A stretch of DNA of 64,000 nucleotides from Paracoccaceae bacterium (GTDB lineage Bacteria; Pseudomonadota; Alphaproteobacteria; Rhodobacterales; Rhodobacteraceae). The notes under the pieces are model-generated. The model searched no databases. It was given only the letters and a program-made list of their open reading frames with translations, and had not been told where the DNA came from. Both the position numbers and the translations under genes were made by a program. Below are positions 8,342-17,229 of this stretch, piece by piece. The DNA lies in assembly GCA_016938875.1 (NCBI GenBank), contig JAFGTV010000001.1:1-64000 (forward strand), read 5' to 3'. How positions within the stretch are numbered: position 1 is the first letter of the stretch; each line of letters starts with the position of its first letter.

Positions 8342-8776
8342 ATGAGGTTGACCACACGCACCAATATCGCAATGCGAGCGTTGATGTATTGCGCCGTGAA
8401 TGCCGGGCGCACCGTGCGCAAGTCCGATATCGCGACCGCCTGCAACACCTCGGAAAACCATATGGCGCAGGTGATCAACACGCTTAGCCATCATGGGCTC
8501 GTGCAAACCACGCGGGGCCGACACGGCGGGTTGACGCTGAATCGCGCGCCCCAGGACATCACCGTGGGCGAGGTGTTTCGCAACCTGGAAACCGGGGTGC
8601 CCTTTGCCGAATGTTTCGACCCCGAGACGAATACCTGCCCGATTTCGTGCTGCTGCCTTATGAAAGGCGCGATCCAGAACGCCCTGGCCGAATTCTACAA
8701 GACGCTGGATGCGGTGACGCTGGCCGATCTGGTGGTGGGCAACAAGGAACTGGAAGAGGCCCTGCTCTTGGCCTGA
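8342..8776 (+). CDS. Rrf2-family Fe-S transcriptional regulator, NsrR-like
   Basis: A 144-residue regulator with an N-terminal winged helix (MRLTTRTNIAMRAL to about residue 66, including the GRHGGLTL wing). A cysteine-rich cluster-binding loop follows: Cys91, Cys99 and three consecutive cysteines 103-105. The ECF...N.CP pattern and the LMKG that follows resemble NsrR, which senses nitric oxide through an Fe-S cluster; IscR and RirA are alternatives. An earlier TTG (8321) would add seven residues, but the ATG at 8342 opens the conserved N-terminus. It is divergent from cydDC and shares a palindromic site with it. It probably controls the NO-resistant bd oxidase, an inference from context. Confidence 0.85.
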   Translation: MRLTTRTNIAMRALMYCAVNAGRTVRKSDIATACNTSENHMAQVINTLSHHGLVQTTRGRHGGLTLNRAPQDITVGEVFRNLETGVPFAECFDPETNTCPISCCCLMKGAIQNALAEFYKTLDAVTLADLVVGNKELEEALLLA

Positions 8777-8842
8777 GGCCGTGCTGTGGCCACAAACCGT
8801 GGGCCTGATCCTGCCCGCCAATCGCAGGAGTGTGTGCCGACC

Positions 8843-10114
8843 ATGCGCCCCCCCGTCGATGCCCCCGATTTTCTGCGCGCGCTCTTTGACGCTGCGGTAA
8901 CCGCCGCCGATCCGATGCGCGCGGTGCCCGCCGCGCTGCCCGCCCGCCCGCCCGGGCGCGTGGTGGTGATCGGCGCGGGAAAGGCCTCTGCCCGGATGGC
9001 CGAGGCGGTCGAGGCCGCCTGGGGCCCCTGCGAGGGGCTGGTGATCACGCGCTATGGCTATGGCCGCCCCACGCGGGGCATCGAGATCGTCGAGGCCGCG
9101 CACCCCGTGCCCGATGCCGCCGGACAGGCGGCCACCGCGCGGATGCTGGACCTGGTCGCGGGGCTGGGAGAGGGGGATTTCGTACTGGCGTTGATCTCGG
9201 GCGGCGGCTCGGCCCTGCTGGTCCAGCCCGCGGGGGCGATCACGCTGGCCGAAAAGCAGCAGGTGAATGCCGATCTCTTGGCCTCGGGGTCGCCGATCGG
9301 GCAGATGAACACGCTGCGCAAGCATCTCAGCCGGGTCAAGGGCGGGCAACTGGCCGCTGCGGCCTATCCCGCGCGGATGCTTGCGCTGATGATTTCCGAT
9401 GTGCCGGGGGATGATCCGGCCTTTATCGCCTCGGGGCCGACGGTGGGCGACGACACCACCCCGGCCGACGCCCGCGCGATCCTGGATCGCTGGGGGATCG
9501 TGCCGCCGCCCTCGGTCGCGGCGGTGCTGGCGGGCGCAACGGGCGTGCTGCGCCCCGATGATCCGGCCCTGGCGCGGGTCCAGAACCGGGTGATCGCCGC
9601 CCCCGCGCAATCGCTGGACGCCGCCGCCGGGATCGCCTGCGCCGCGGGGTGCCGCGTCGAAATGCTGGGTGACGCGCTGGAGGGCGAGGCGCGCGACCTG
9701 GCCGCCGCCCACGCGACCTTGGCGCAGGCGCGGCAGGCGGCGACGGCGCCGGGCGATGCCCCCCTGGTGCTGTTGTCCGGGGGGGAATGCACGGTCACCC
9801 GGCGCGGCGACGGCGTGGGCGGGCCAAATGCCGAATACGCGCTGGCGCTGGCCGTGGCGCTGGACGGGGCGCCGGGTCTCCACGCCATCGCTTGCGATAC
9901 CGACGGGGTGGATGGCGCCGCCGAGGTGGCGGGTGCCGTGATCGGCCCCGATACCCTGGCCCGCGCCCGCGCAGGGGGGCTGGACGCGGCAGCGGCGTTG
10001 GCGCGCAACGACAGCCACGGGTTTTTCGCGGCGCTGGGCGACCAGGTGGTGACGGGACCGACCCTGACCAATGTCAACGATTTCCGCGCGATCCTGATCG
10101 CCCCGCCGGGCTGA
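8843..10114 (+). CDS. gckA: Glycerate 2-kinase (DUF4147/MOFRL family)
   Basis: A 423-residue protein matching the class II glycerate kinase family. The nucleotide-binding N-terminal half has VVVIGAGKASARM, LISGGGSALL and the NTLRKHLSRVKGG helix. A C-terminal MOFRL domain has LLSGGECTV and the DTDGVDG motif. The family phosphorylates D-glycerate with ATP to 2-phosphoglycerate, feeding lower glycolysis. The ATG at 8843 follows an AGGAG site; upstream codons are not conserved-looking. The next gene is a GH13 phosphorylase predicted to release glycerate from glucosylglycerate, which gives the kinase an obvious local substrate. A role in the serine or tartrate pathway is the usual alternative. Confidence 0.9.
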   Translation: MRPPVDAPDFLRALFDAAVTAADPMRAVPAALPARPPGRVVVIGAGKASARMAEAVEAAWGPCEGLVITRYGYGRPTRGIEIVEAAHPVPDAAGQAATARMLDLVAGLGEGDFVLALISGGGSALLVQPAGAITLAEKQQVNADLLASGSPIGQMNTLRKHLSRVKGGQLAAAAYPARMLALMISDVPGDDPAFIASGPTVGDDTTPADARAILDRWGIVPPPSVAAVLAGATGVLRPDDPALARVQNRVIAAPAQSLDAAAGIACAAGCRVEMLGDALEGEARDLAAAHATLAQARQAATAPGDAPLVLLSGGECTVTRRGDGVGGPNAEYALALAVALDGAPGLHAIACDTDGVDGAAEVAGAVIGPDTLARARAGGLDAAAALARNDSHGFFAALGDQVVTGPTLTNVNDFRAILIAPPG

Positions 10115-10136
10115 TCCAATCGCCGTGTGCAAAACC

Positions 10137-10151
10137 GCCCAAATCTTGGGC
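10137..10151. other. Small inverted repeat between gckA and the GH13 gene
   Basis: GCCCAA-ATC-TTGGGC is a perfect six-base dyad about 95 bases before the phosphorylase start and 23 after the gckA stop. It could be a weak terminator or an operator. The symmetry is short and the call tentative. Confidence 0.25.
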
Positions 10152-10245
10152 AAGTGCCCGTAATCCTGAACTTTCCGCGTGCCGCCACCTTGCGCGCAGG
10201 GGCGGCGCGCGCAACGCTGGGCCAACACCCGAGGCCGAAGAGACC

Positions 10246-11991
10246 ATGACCAAACCCCCGCAAACCCTGCGCATGAAGCTGGCCGATCTTGTCGGTCGCA
10301 TCTACCCCGAGCATGACCGCGACTGGCTGATCGGCCAGATCCTGGCGGCCTTCTGGCCCGAGGACAGCCACCCGCGGCGCCGGGCGCGCATGCCCTCGAA
10401 CCGCCTGTGGTCGCCGCAGGACGCGATGGTGATCACCTATGGCAGCACCTTCAACGATGGCATGCATAAACCGCTGGATCTGCTCAACGACTTTCTGCAC
10501 CGGCATTTGCAGGGATCGGTCAGCGCGGTGCACATCCTGCCGTTTTTTCCGTTCACCTCAGATGACGGGTTCGCGGTGACCGACTACTGCGCGGTCAACA
10601 GCCACCTGGGCGACTGGGCCGACATCCGGCGCATCGCCGAGGATTTCACCGTCATGTCGGACCTGGTTCTGAACTATGTGTCCAGCCAGTCGGCCTGGTT
10701 CAACGCCTATCTGCAGGGGCATGCGCCCTATGACCGCTTCTTTTTCGAGGCGTCGCCGGATGACGATCTGTCCACGGTCGTGCGTCCACGCACCAGCCCG
10801 CTGCTGCGCGAGGTCGAGACCGCGAACGGCCCCCGCCATGTCTGGTGCACCTTCAGTCACGATCAGGTTGACCTGGATTTCCGCAACCCCGAGGTGCTGT
10901 TGGAATTCCTGCGCATCATGCGGCTGCATGTGGACAACGGCATTCGCATCGTGCGGCTGGATGCGGTGGCCTTTCTTTGGAAAGAGGCGGGCACCCCCTC
11001 GATCCACATGCCGCAGACCCATGCCATCGTGCAACTGATGCGCGTGCTGTGCGATTTCGCGGTCGAGCCGATCATCCTTTTGACCGAAACCAACGTGCCG
11101 AACGTGGAAAACCTGTCCTACTTTGGCAACCGCAACGAGGCGCATGCGGTCTATAACTTTTCGCTGCCGCCGCTGATCCTGCATGCGTTGATGTTGGGCA
11201 CGGCGGAATATCTGCACAGCTGGCAGGCGACGATGCCGCCCGCGCAACTGGGCTGTGCCTACCTGAACTTTTCCGCCTCGCATGACGGGATCGGGATGCG
11301 GCCCGTCGAGGGGCTGTTGCCCGACGAAGAGGTCGGCGCGATCATCGCCACCGTGCGCGCCCTGGGCGGAGAGGTGTCGATGCGCGCGCTGGCCGGCGGC
11401 GGCGAGGCCCCGTATGAGCTGAACATCACCTGGTTCGATGCGATGAAGGGCACCTTTGCCGGGGAGGATGACTGGCAGGTTGAACGGTTCTTGTGTTCGC
11501 AAAGCATCGTCATGGCGCTGGAGGGGGTTCCGGCGTTCTATATCCACGCGCTGCTGGCCACGCCCAACGATCACGCGGGCGTCGAAAAGACGGGTGTGAA
11601 ACGGGCGATCAACCGGCACCGCTGGGATTATCCAACGCTGCGCGACTTGCTGGACGATCCCGCCAGCGTGCAGTCGCAGGTGCTGCGCCAGATGAAACGG
11701 CGCATCGCCATCCGCCGCCGCCAACCGGCCTTTCACCCCAATGCCACGCAGTTCACGCTGCATCTGGACAACCGGCTGTTCGGGCTGTGGCGCCAAAGCC
11801 TGGACCGCGACCAGTCGATCTTTGCGCTGCATAATGTCAGCGCCGAGGAGGTCTCTGTCTCGCCCATGTCGATCAACCTGATCGGCGGCGAGGGGTGGGT
11901 GGACCTGCTGTCGGGCGAGGCGATCTCGGCCACCGGAACGGACATTCCGTTCGCGCCCTATCAGTGCCGGTGGATCACCAACCGCGGATAG
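10246..11991 (+). CDS. GH13_18 sucrose-phosphorylase-family enzyme, probable glucosylglycerate phosphorylase
   Basis: A 581-residue member of the sucrose phosphorylase branch of GH13 (alpha-amylase fold). Visible catalytic residues are the nucleophile Asp239 (RIVRLDAVAF), the acid/base Glu281 (LLTETNVP) and Asp347 (SASHDGIG). The family includes phosphorylases for sucrose, glucosylglycerol and glucosylglycerate, all releasing glucose 1-phosphate. Substrate is assigned from neighbours: glycerate 2-kinase just upstream, and glucosyl-3-phosphoglycerate synthase plus phosphatase convergent downstream. The expected reaction is glucosylglycerate + phosphate giving glucose 1-phosphate + glycerate. 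The ATG at 10246 has a GAAGAG site. Family call firm; substrate inferred. Sucrose 6'-phosphate or glucosylglycerol phosphorylase remain possible. Confidence 0.8.
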   Translation: MTKPPQTLRMKLADLVGRIYPEHDRDWLIGQILAAFWPEDSHPRRRARMPSNRLWSPQDAMVITYGSTFNDGMHKPLDLLNDFLHRHLQGSVSAVHILPFFPFTSDDGFAVTDYCAVNSHLGDWADIRRIAEDFTVMSDLVLNYVSSQSAWFNAYLQGHAPYDRFFFEASPDDDLSTVVRPRTSPLLREVETANGPRHVWCTFSHDQVDLDFRNPEVLLEFLRIMRLHVDNGIRIVRLDAVAFLWKEAGTPSIHMPQTHAIVQLMRVLCDFAVEPIILLTETNVPNVENLSYFGNRNEAHAVYNFSLPPLILHALMLGTAEYLHSWQATMPPAQLGCAYLNFSASHDGIGMRPVEGLLPDEEVGAIIATVRALGGEVSMRALAGGGEAPYELNITWFDAMKGTFAGEDDWQVERFLCSQSIVMALEGVPAFYIHALLATPNDHAGVEKTGVKRAINRHRWDYPTLRDLLDDPASVQSQVLRQMKRRIAIRRRQPAFHPNATQFTLHLDNRLFGLWRQSLDRDQSIFALHNVSAEEVSVSPMSINLIGGEGWVDLLSGEAISATGTDIPFAPYQCRWITNRG

Positions 11992-12018
11992 CGCCGCGCG
12001 CGGGGCGCGATCTATCCG
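11985..12018. terminator. Shared hairpin between convergent GH13 and gpgS genes
   Basis: CGGATAG at 11985-11991 and CTATCCG at 12012-12018 form a perfect seven-base stem, with further G-C pairing (CGCC/GGCG) inside. The TAG stop of the phosphorylase sits in the left arm and that of the convergent synthase gene in the right arm, so one structure closes both genes. A bidirectional terminator is the simplest reading. No U-run is present. Confidence 0.4.
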
Positions 12019-13232
12019 AATTCGGCCATGTCCGCCGCGACGGCGGCCAGCATGTCGGCCATCAACGTGGGATCGGCGGAATGCACCCGGTTCCAGGTCG
12101 GGATGAACGGGGTTTCGGCGGGGTTGTCCAGAAACACCTGGCCGGCCTCGGTGATGTTGCGGGCGAAAAGCTCGATGATGTTTTCTTCGGCGTGGCGGTC
12201 CAGGCTCAGCCCGTTCATCCGCGCGTCGTTGTAATAGCAATCCAGCAGGTCCAGCGCGGCGCGGTAATAGGTGGCCTTGAGCGTGCGAAAGATCTCTTCG
12301 GAAAAGACGGTGCCATCGGCGGCCAGCTTGCGGAACATCGACTTGCAAATGTCGATCGACATGCGCGACAGGCCGGCGGCGGCGTCCTCTTCCGAAACCG
12401 GCTGATGCTTGTGGTCATAGGCGTCCGAGATTTCCACCTGGCAGACCGAATGCGGCGCCAGATTGCGCCATGCCTCGGACAGCACGCCGATTTCCAGGCC
12501 CCAATCCGACGGAATGCGCAGATCGGGCAGGGGGGCGGTTCGCATCGCGAATTCACCCGACAGCGGGTAGCGGAACGACCGCAGGTAATCCAGATAGTCG
12601 CGATCCCCGATCACCTTTTTCAGCGCGATCAGCACCGGGCTGACCAACAGCCGGGTAACCCGCCCGTTCAGCTTGCCCTCGCCGACGCGGGGGTAATAGC
12701 CCTTGGCCAGTTGGTAGGGGAAATTGGGGTTGGCGACCGGATAGACCAGGCGCGCCAGCATTTCGCGGTTGTAGGTCACGATATCGCAATCGTGCAGCGC
12801 AATCACGGCGCTGTCCTTGCAGGCCATGATATAGCCCATGCAGAACCACACGTTGCGGCCCTTGCCCGGTTCGCCGGGGTCCAGCTTGGCCGCATCCAGC
12901 CGGGCGTGGATCGCCTGCATCCGGGGGCTGTCGTTCCAGATCACCACGTGGTTTTGCGGCAAGCGCCCGAAAAAGCGCAGCGCGTGCGCGTATTGCCGCG
13001 CATCGGCGCGGTCCAGGCCGATGACGATGCGGTGCAGGTAGGGCACCTGGGTCAGTTCGTTGAGGATGGCGGGCAGCGCCTCGCCCTCAAGCTCTGAGAA
13101 CAGCGAGGGCAGAATCAGGCTGATCTTGCGGCTTTCGGCAAAGGTCGTCAGCTCATGGGTGAGCATCTCTGTCCCGCCCGCCCTGAGGTTGTGAAGCGTC
13201 GCGACATTGCCGTTCTGGTGAAAATCCGCCAC
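12012..13232 (-). CDS. gpgS: Glucosyl-3-phosphoglycerate synthase (GT81-like)
   Basis: A 406-residue glycosyltransferase with a GT-A fold: nucleotide-binding region ISLILPSLFSELEG, a metal-binding HDCDIV motif, and the acceptor-region segment PLSGEFAMR followed by DWGLEIGVL, typical of GpgS and mannosyl-3-phosphoglycerate synthase relatives. It should transfer glucose from a nucleotide sugar to 3-phosphoglycerate, giving glucosyl-3-phosphoglycerate, precursor of the compatible solute glucosylglycerate. The start is a GTG at 13232 with a GGGAGAG site. It follows the phosphatase gene by 15 bases on the same strand, giving a two-gene synthesis operon. Mannosyl donor use cannot be excluded from sequence reading alone. 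Confidence 0.8.
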   Translation of the reverse strand: MADFHQNGNVATLHNLRAGGTEMLTHELTTFAESRKISLILPSLFSELEGEALPAILNELTQVPYLHRIVIGLDRADARQYAHALRFFGRLPQNHVVIWNDSPRMQAIHARLDAAKLDPGEPGKGRNVWFCMGYIMACKDSAVIALHDCDIVTYNREMLARLVYPVANPNFPYQLAKGYYPRVGEGKLNGRVTRLLVSPVLIALKKVIGDRDYLDYLRSFRYPLSGEFAMRTAPLPDLRIPSDWGLEIGVLSEAWRNLAPHSVCQVEISDAYDHKHQPVSEEDAAAGLSRMSIDICKSMFRKLAADGTVFSEEIFRTLKATYYRAALDLLDCYYNDARMNGLSLDRHAEENIIELFARNITEAGQVFLDNPAETPFIPTWNRVHSADPTLMADMLAAVAADMAEFG

Positions 13233-13247
13233 GCGCTGCTCTCCCGC

Positions 13248-14027
13248 TTATATGCTGAACTCAGTGATTACCTGTTCCATCGCGGTATTCCAACCCTTCG
13301 GGCCGGGGATGTCGGTGCGCAGGATGTGGCCCTTGTCCTCGCCCATCAGGGGCGGCAGGGGTGGGTGATGCGGGTTGGCGATGATGATACCCAGGTCGGC
13401 CTGTTCCAGCATCTCGGTATCGTTGGGCGCATCGCCCAGTGCCACGATGAAGGGCGTGGGATAATGCGCCGCAATCTCGGCCATGCGGCCGGCCTTGGTG
13501 CCGCCGAACGACAGGGTCAGGAACCGCCCGCCCGCGCGCGCCGTGACGCCCATTTCGCGCAGTGCCGCGATGAACTCTGCCTGCGCCGCCACATCGCCGG
13601 ACCATATTCCCGGCTCGGAATAGCGGCGCTGGGCGGCCAGGGCGGCCTCTGCCAGGGGCAGGCCACTGCGCCGGGCGATCTCGTCGGGGCTCCAGTCGCC
13701 AAAGCCCTGGAATTGCGCGCGCATCCCGGCGGGCAGCCCGTTGAGTGTGGCGCGCAACTCGTCGTATCGCCCGCCCCCCGGCAGGGTGTCTTCGCCCGGG
13801 CCCAGGATGCCGGCGCCGTTTTCCACGATGGCGGGATAGTCCGAAAGGTCCAGCTCGGCGCGCAGCGGGGCGATTTCCGCGGCGGTCTTGGAGGATGCCA
13901 GGATCACCGGCACCCGGGCCGCGCGCAGCCGGGTCAGTGCGGGATCGGCGGCGGTGTGGGAATAGTCCTCATGGTCCAGAAGCGTTCCGTCGAGATCGGT
14001 AAAGACAAGTAAGGCAGGTCGGGGCAT
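13248..14027 (-). CDS. HAD-family mannosyl/glucosyl-3-phosphoglycerate phosphatase
   Basis: A 259-residue HAD-IIB phosphatase. The nucleophile motif FTDLDGTLLD lies at residues 9-18, a Ser motif (LASSKTAAEI) near 43, the Lys region GGTKAGRM near 174, and the metal site GDAPNDTEML near 193. These are the motifs of the MpgP family, which dephosphorylates mannosyl- and glucosyl-3-phosphoglycerate. Coupled to the GpgS gene it would finish synthesis of glucosylglycerate. A GAGAGGA site precedes the ATG. It is the first gene of the minus-strand pair; the osmotic or nitrogen signal controlling it is not visible. Confidence 0.8.
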   Translation of the reverse strand: MPRPALLVFTDLDGTLLDHEDYSHTAADPALTRLRAARVPVILASSKTAAEIAPLRAELDLSDYPAIVENGAGILGPGEDTLPGGGRYDELRATLNGLPAGMRAQFQGFGDWSPDEIARRSGLPLAEAALAAQRRYSEPGIWSGDVAAQAEFIAALREMGVTARAGGRFLTLSFGGTKAGRMAEIAAHYPTPFIVALGDAPNDTEMLEQADLGIIIANPHHPPLPPLMGEDKGHILRTDIPGPKGWNTAMEQVITEFSI

Positions 14028-14148
14028 CGGTCCTCTCGGTCGGGCTTTTGTCCCAGCTTAGGGGGTTTTCACCAAAGCGCCAGCCCATGCGACTCTGCGC
14101 TTGCCCGACGGGGCCGTGGGTGCCTTACTGACCGCGAAGGGGGGCGCG

Positions 14149-14856
14149 ATGGACCGGCCGATCTTCAGAACCGAGGGCGTGACCAAAGTCTATGACACCG
14201 GCGGCGCAAGGGTGCATGCCCTGGCCGGGGTCGATCTGGACCTGTTCGGCGGGGAACTGGCGGTGTTGCTGGGCCCCTCGGGCAGTGGGAAATCGACCCT
14301 GCTGAACATCCTGGGCGGGCTGGATCACGCGACAACCGGCCGCGTCTGGTTCCGCGAATTGGAGCTGACCGGGCTGGGCGATCGCGGGCTGACCCGATAT
14401 CGGCGCAACCATGTCGGGTTCGTCTTTCAGTTCTACAACCTGGTGCCCAGCCTGAGCGCGCGCGAAAATGTGCAACTGGTGACCGATGTCGCCCCGAACC
14501 CGATGGCCCCGGCCGAGGCGTTGGCCCTGGTCGGGCTGTCGCACCGGCTGGACCACTTCCCGGCCGAGATGTCGGGCGGAGAGCAGCAGCGCGTGGCGAT
14601 TGCCCGCGCCATCGCCAAGCGGCCCGAGGTGCTGTTATGCGACGAACCCACCGGCGCGCTGGACAGCAAGACCGGCGTGCAGGTGCTGGAGGCGCTCAAC
14701 GATATCAACGACCGGTTCGGCACCACCACGGTCGTGATCACCCACAACGCCGCGATCCGAAAGATGGCGCATCGGGTGGTCCGCTTTCAGGACGGGCGCA
14801 TCACCGGGGTCGAGGAAAACGCGACCCGCGTCGCCCCCCATGAGATCGCGTGGTAA
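14149..14856 (+). CDS. ABC transporter ATP-binding protein (MacB/LolD-type)
   Basis: A 235-residue ATPase with Walker [10 protein letters not shown] near residue 44, Q-loop [10 protein letters not shown], signature MSGGEQQR, Walker [13 protein letters not shown] and the switch His in VITHNA. The [16 protein letters not shown] start and overall pattern belong to the MacB/LolD/DevA class, which energises FtsX-type permeases rather than classic importers. The ATG at 14149 has an AAGGGGGG site; codons upstream are not family-like. The stop overlaps or abuts the permease start. It heads a three-gene exporter unit (ATPase, permease, HlyD adaptor). Cargo is unknown. Confidence 0.88.
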   Translation: MDRPIFRTEGVTKVYDTGGARVHALAGVDLDLFGGELAVLLGPSGSGKSTLLNILGGLDHATTGRVWFRELELTGLGDRGLTRYRRNHVGFVFQFYNLVPSLSARENVQLVTDVAPNPMAPAEALALVGLSHRLDHFPAEMSGGEQQRVAIARAIAKRPEVLLCDEPTGALDSKTGVQVLEALNDINDRFGTTTVVITHNAAIRKMAHRVVRFQDGRITGVEENATRVAPHEIAW

Positions 14857-14861
14857 CCGGC

Positions 14862-17225
14862 ATGCAGGCCCTGGATATCAAGCTCTTGCGCGACTTTCGG
14901 CGGCTCTGGGCACAGGCGCTGGCGATCGCGCTGGTGCTGGGCTGTGGGGTGGCGATCTTTCTGACCTCGTTCGGAATGTACCGCGCGCTGGAGGATACCC
15001 GCGCGGCCTATTACGAACGCAACCGCTTTGCCGATGTGTTCGCCGAAACCCGCCGCGCGCCGATCTCCCTGGTGCCAGAGATCGCGGCGATCCCCGGTGT
15101 CGCCGGGGTCGAGACGCGGGTGGTCGGCACCGTGGTGCTGGACATTCCCGGTCGGGTGCAGACGGCGGTGGGGCGGGTGATTTCGCTGCCCGATGACGGG
15201 CTGCCGCAACTCAACCGCCCGATCCTGCGCGCGGGAACGCTGCCCGATCCCGCGGCCACCGGACAGATCGCGGTGAACGAACCCTTTGCCACGGCCCACG
15301 GCTTTGTCCCCGGCGACGTGATTTCGGCCAACCTGAACGGGCAGAAACGGCCGCTGACGATTACCGGCACGTTTTTGTCGCCGGAATTCATCTACACCAT
15401 CGGCCCCGGTCAGTTGATGCCCGACAACGAGGGGTTCGCCATCCTGTGGATGCCCCAGCGCGCGGCGGCCGCCGCGTTCGACATGACCGGGGCGTTCAAC
15501 GGCATCAGCCTGAAGCTGACCCGAAACGCCGATACCGCCGAGGTGATCGACCGGCTGGATGACCTGCTCAGGCCCTATGGCGGGTTTGGCGCCTATGGGC
15601 GTGATATCCAGCTTTCCAACAGCTTTATCGACGCCGAGATCGAGCAGTTGCGCAATATGGCGATGATCCTGCCGCCTGTGTTCTTCGCCATTTCGGCCTT
15701 TCTGGTGAACATGGTGCTGGGCCGGATCGTCGCGCTGGAACGCAGCGAAATCGGCCTGATGAAGGCGATCGGCTATTCCAACTGGGAGGTGTGCCTGCAC
15801 TACCTGATGCTGGCCGGGCTGGTGGCGCTGGCGGGCATCGCGCTGGGCTGGGCGGCGGGCAGTTGGCTCTCCCATGCGCTGGCGGTGCTGTACGCGGATT
15901 TCTTCGACTTTCCGTTCCTGATCTACCGGGTGTCTTATGATGTCTACGCGATCTCGGCGGTGATCGCGTTGGTGGCGGCCGGGCTGGGGGCGGTGCGCGC
16001 GGCGCTGGCGGCCGCGTCGCTGTCCCCGGCGGTGGCGATGGCCCCGCCCGCGCCGCCGCGCTATTCGCGCAGCCTGTTCGACCGGGCGCTGGGCGCGCTG
16101 CGCCTGTCGCAACCGGCGATGATGGTGGCGCGCGCGATCCTGCGCTGGCCGGTGCGCTCGGGCCTGACGGTGCTGGGGCTGGCGCTGGCGGTGGCGGTTA
16201 TGGTGGCCGCGACGTTCTTTGACGATGCGCTGGACAAGATCGTGGACGGCGCCTTTTACCAGTCCAACCGGCAGGACGCGATCTTGATGTTTTCCCAGGA
16301 TCAGCCGGTTTCGGTGCTGGAAGAGGTTCGCCGCCTGCCCGGCGTTCTGGCGGTCGAGGGACAGCTTTACCTGGCGGCGGATTTGCACCACGGGCATCTG
16401 TCAAAAAAGATCGCGATAGAGGCCCGCCCGCCGGGCACCGACCTGGCCCGCGTGGTCGATGCACAGGGGCGCGTGGTCGTGCCCCCGCCCGATGCCATCG
16501 TGCTGGCCGACCGGCTGGCGGTGCAACTGGGCGTGGGCCCCGGCGACCGGATCGAGGTGGAATTCCTGGGCGGGCGGCGCGAAACCCACAGCCTGCCGGT
16601 GGCGGCCCTGGTCACGCAGTATTTCGGGCTGGGCGCCTATATGGAGTTCGACACGGCCAACCGGCTGTTTCGGCAGGCACCACAGGTGTCCAGCGTCAAT
16701 ATCGCGCTGGACACCCGGGCCGAGGCCGCGCTGCATGCCCGGCTAAAGGACATGCCGGGGCTGGCGGGCACCATCATGATGACCGAAACGCGCCGTTCCT
16801 TCCAGGACACGATTGCCGAGAATGTGGTGATCATGACCACGGTCTATGCCACGATCGCGGTGCTGATCACCATCGGCGTGGCCTATAACGGCGCGCGGGT
16901 GCAATTGTCAGAGCGGGCGCGCGAATTGGCCAGCCTGCGCATCCTGGGCTTCACCCGCTCCGAGGTGTCGGTCATCCTGATGGGCGAGACGATGCTGCTG
17001 GCGTTGTTGGCGCAACCTATGGGGTGGGGGCTGGGCTGGGCGATATCCTGGGCGATGACGGCGGGGTTCACGTCTGATCTATATGCGGTGCCCTTGGTGT
17101 TGCGCCCGGCGACATTCGCGCGGGCCAGCCTGGTGGTGCTGGGGGCCAGCCTGATCGCGGTGTTGCTGGTCCGGCGCAGGCTGGATCGGCTGGACCTGGT
17201 CGCGGTGATGAAAACGAGGGAGTGA
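14862..17225 (+). CDS. FtsX-domain ABC transporter permease
   Basis: A 787-residue permease with an N-terminal transmembrane helix, a periplasmic MacB-core-like domain, then FtsX helices in the middle and again at the C-terminus. The duplicated arrangement is typical of large FtsX/MacB permeases, which act mechanically on periplasmic substrates or adaptors. The start is either the ATG at 14862 or a GTG at 14850 overlapping the ATPase stop; neither has a strong site, suggesting translational coupling. The downstream HlyD-type adaptor begins four bases after the stop. The unit resembles DevBCA-like exporters, but cargo cannot be told from sequence. Confidence 0.85.
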   Translation: MQALDIKLLRDFRRLWAQALAIALVLGCGVAIFLTSFGMYRALEDTRAAYYERNRFADVFAETRRAPISLVPEIAAIPGVAGVETRVVGTVVLDIPGRVQTAVGRVISLPDDGLPQLNRPILRAGTLPDPAATGQIAVNEPFATAHGFVPGDVISANLNGQKRPLTITGTFLSPEFIYTIGPGQLMPDNEGFAILWMPQRAAAAAFDMTGAFNGISLKLTRNADTAEVIDRLDDLLRPYGGFGAYGRDIQLSNSFIDAEIEQLRNMAMILPPVFFAISAFLVNMVLGRIVALERSEIGLMKAIGYSNWEVCLHYLMLAGLVALAGIALGWAAGSWLSHALAVLYADFFDFPFLIYRVSYDVYAISAVIALVAAGLGAVRAALAAASLSPAVAMAPPAPPRYSRSLFDRALGALRLSQPAMMVARAILRWPVRSGLTVLGLALAVAVMVAATFFDDALDKIVDGAFYQSNRQDAILMFSQDQPVSVLEEVRRLPGVLAVEGQLYLAADLHHGHLSKKIAIEARPPGTDLARVVDAQGRVVVPPPDAIVLADRLAVQLGVGPGDRIEVEFLGGRRETHSLPVAALVTQYFGLGAYMEFDTANRLFRQAPQVSSVNIALDTRAEAALHARLKDMPGLAGTIMMTETRRSFQDTIAENVVIMTTVYATIAVLITIGVAYNGARVQLSERARELASLRILGFTRSEVSVILMGETMLLALLAQPMGWGLGWAISWAMTAGFTSDLYAVPLVLRPATFARASLVVLGASLIAVLLVRRRLDRLDLVAVMKTRE

Positions 17226-17229
17226 CAGG

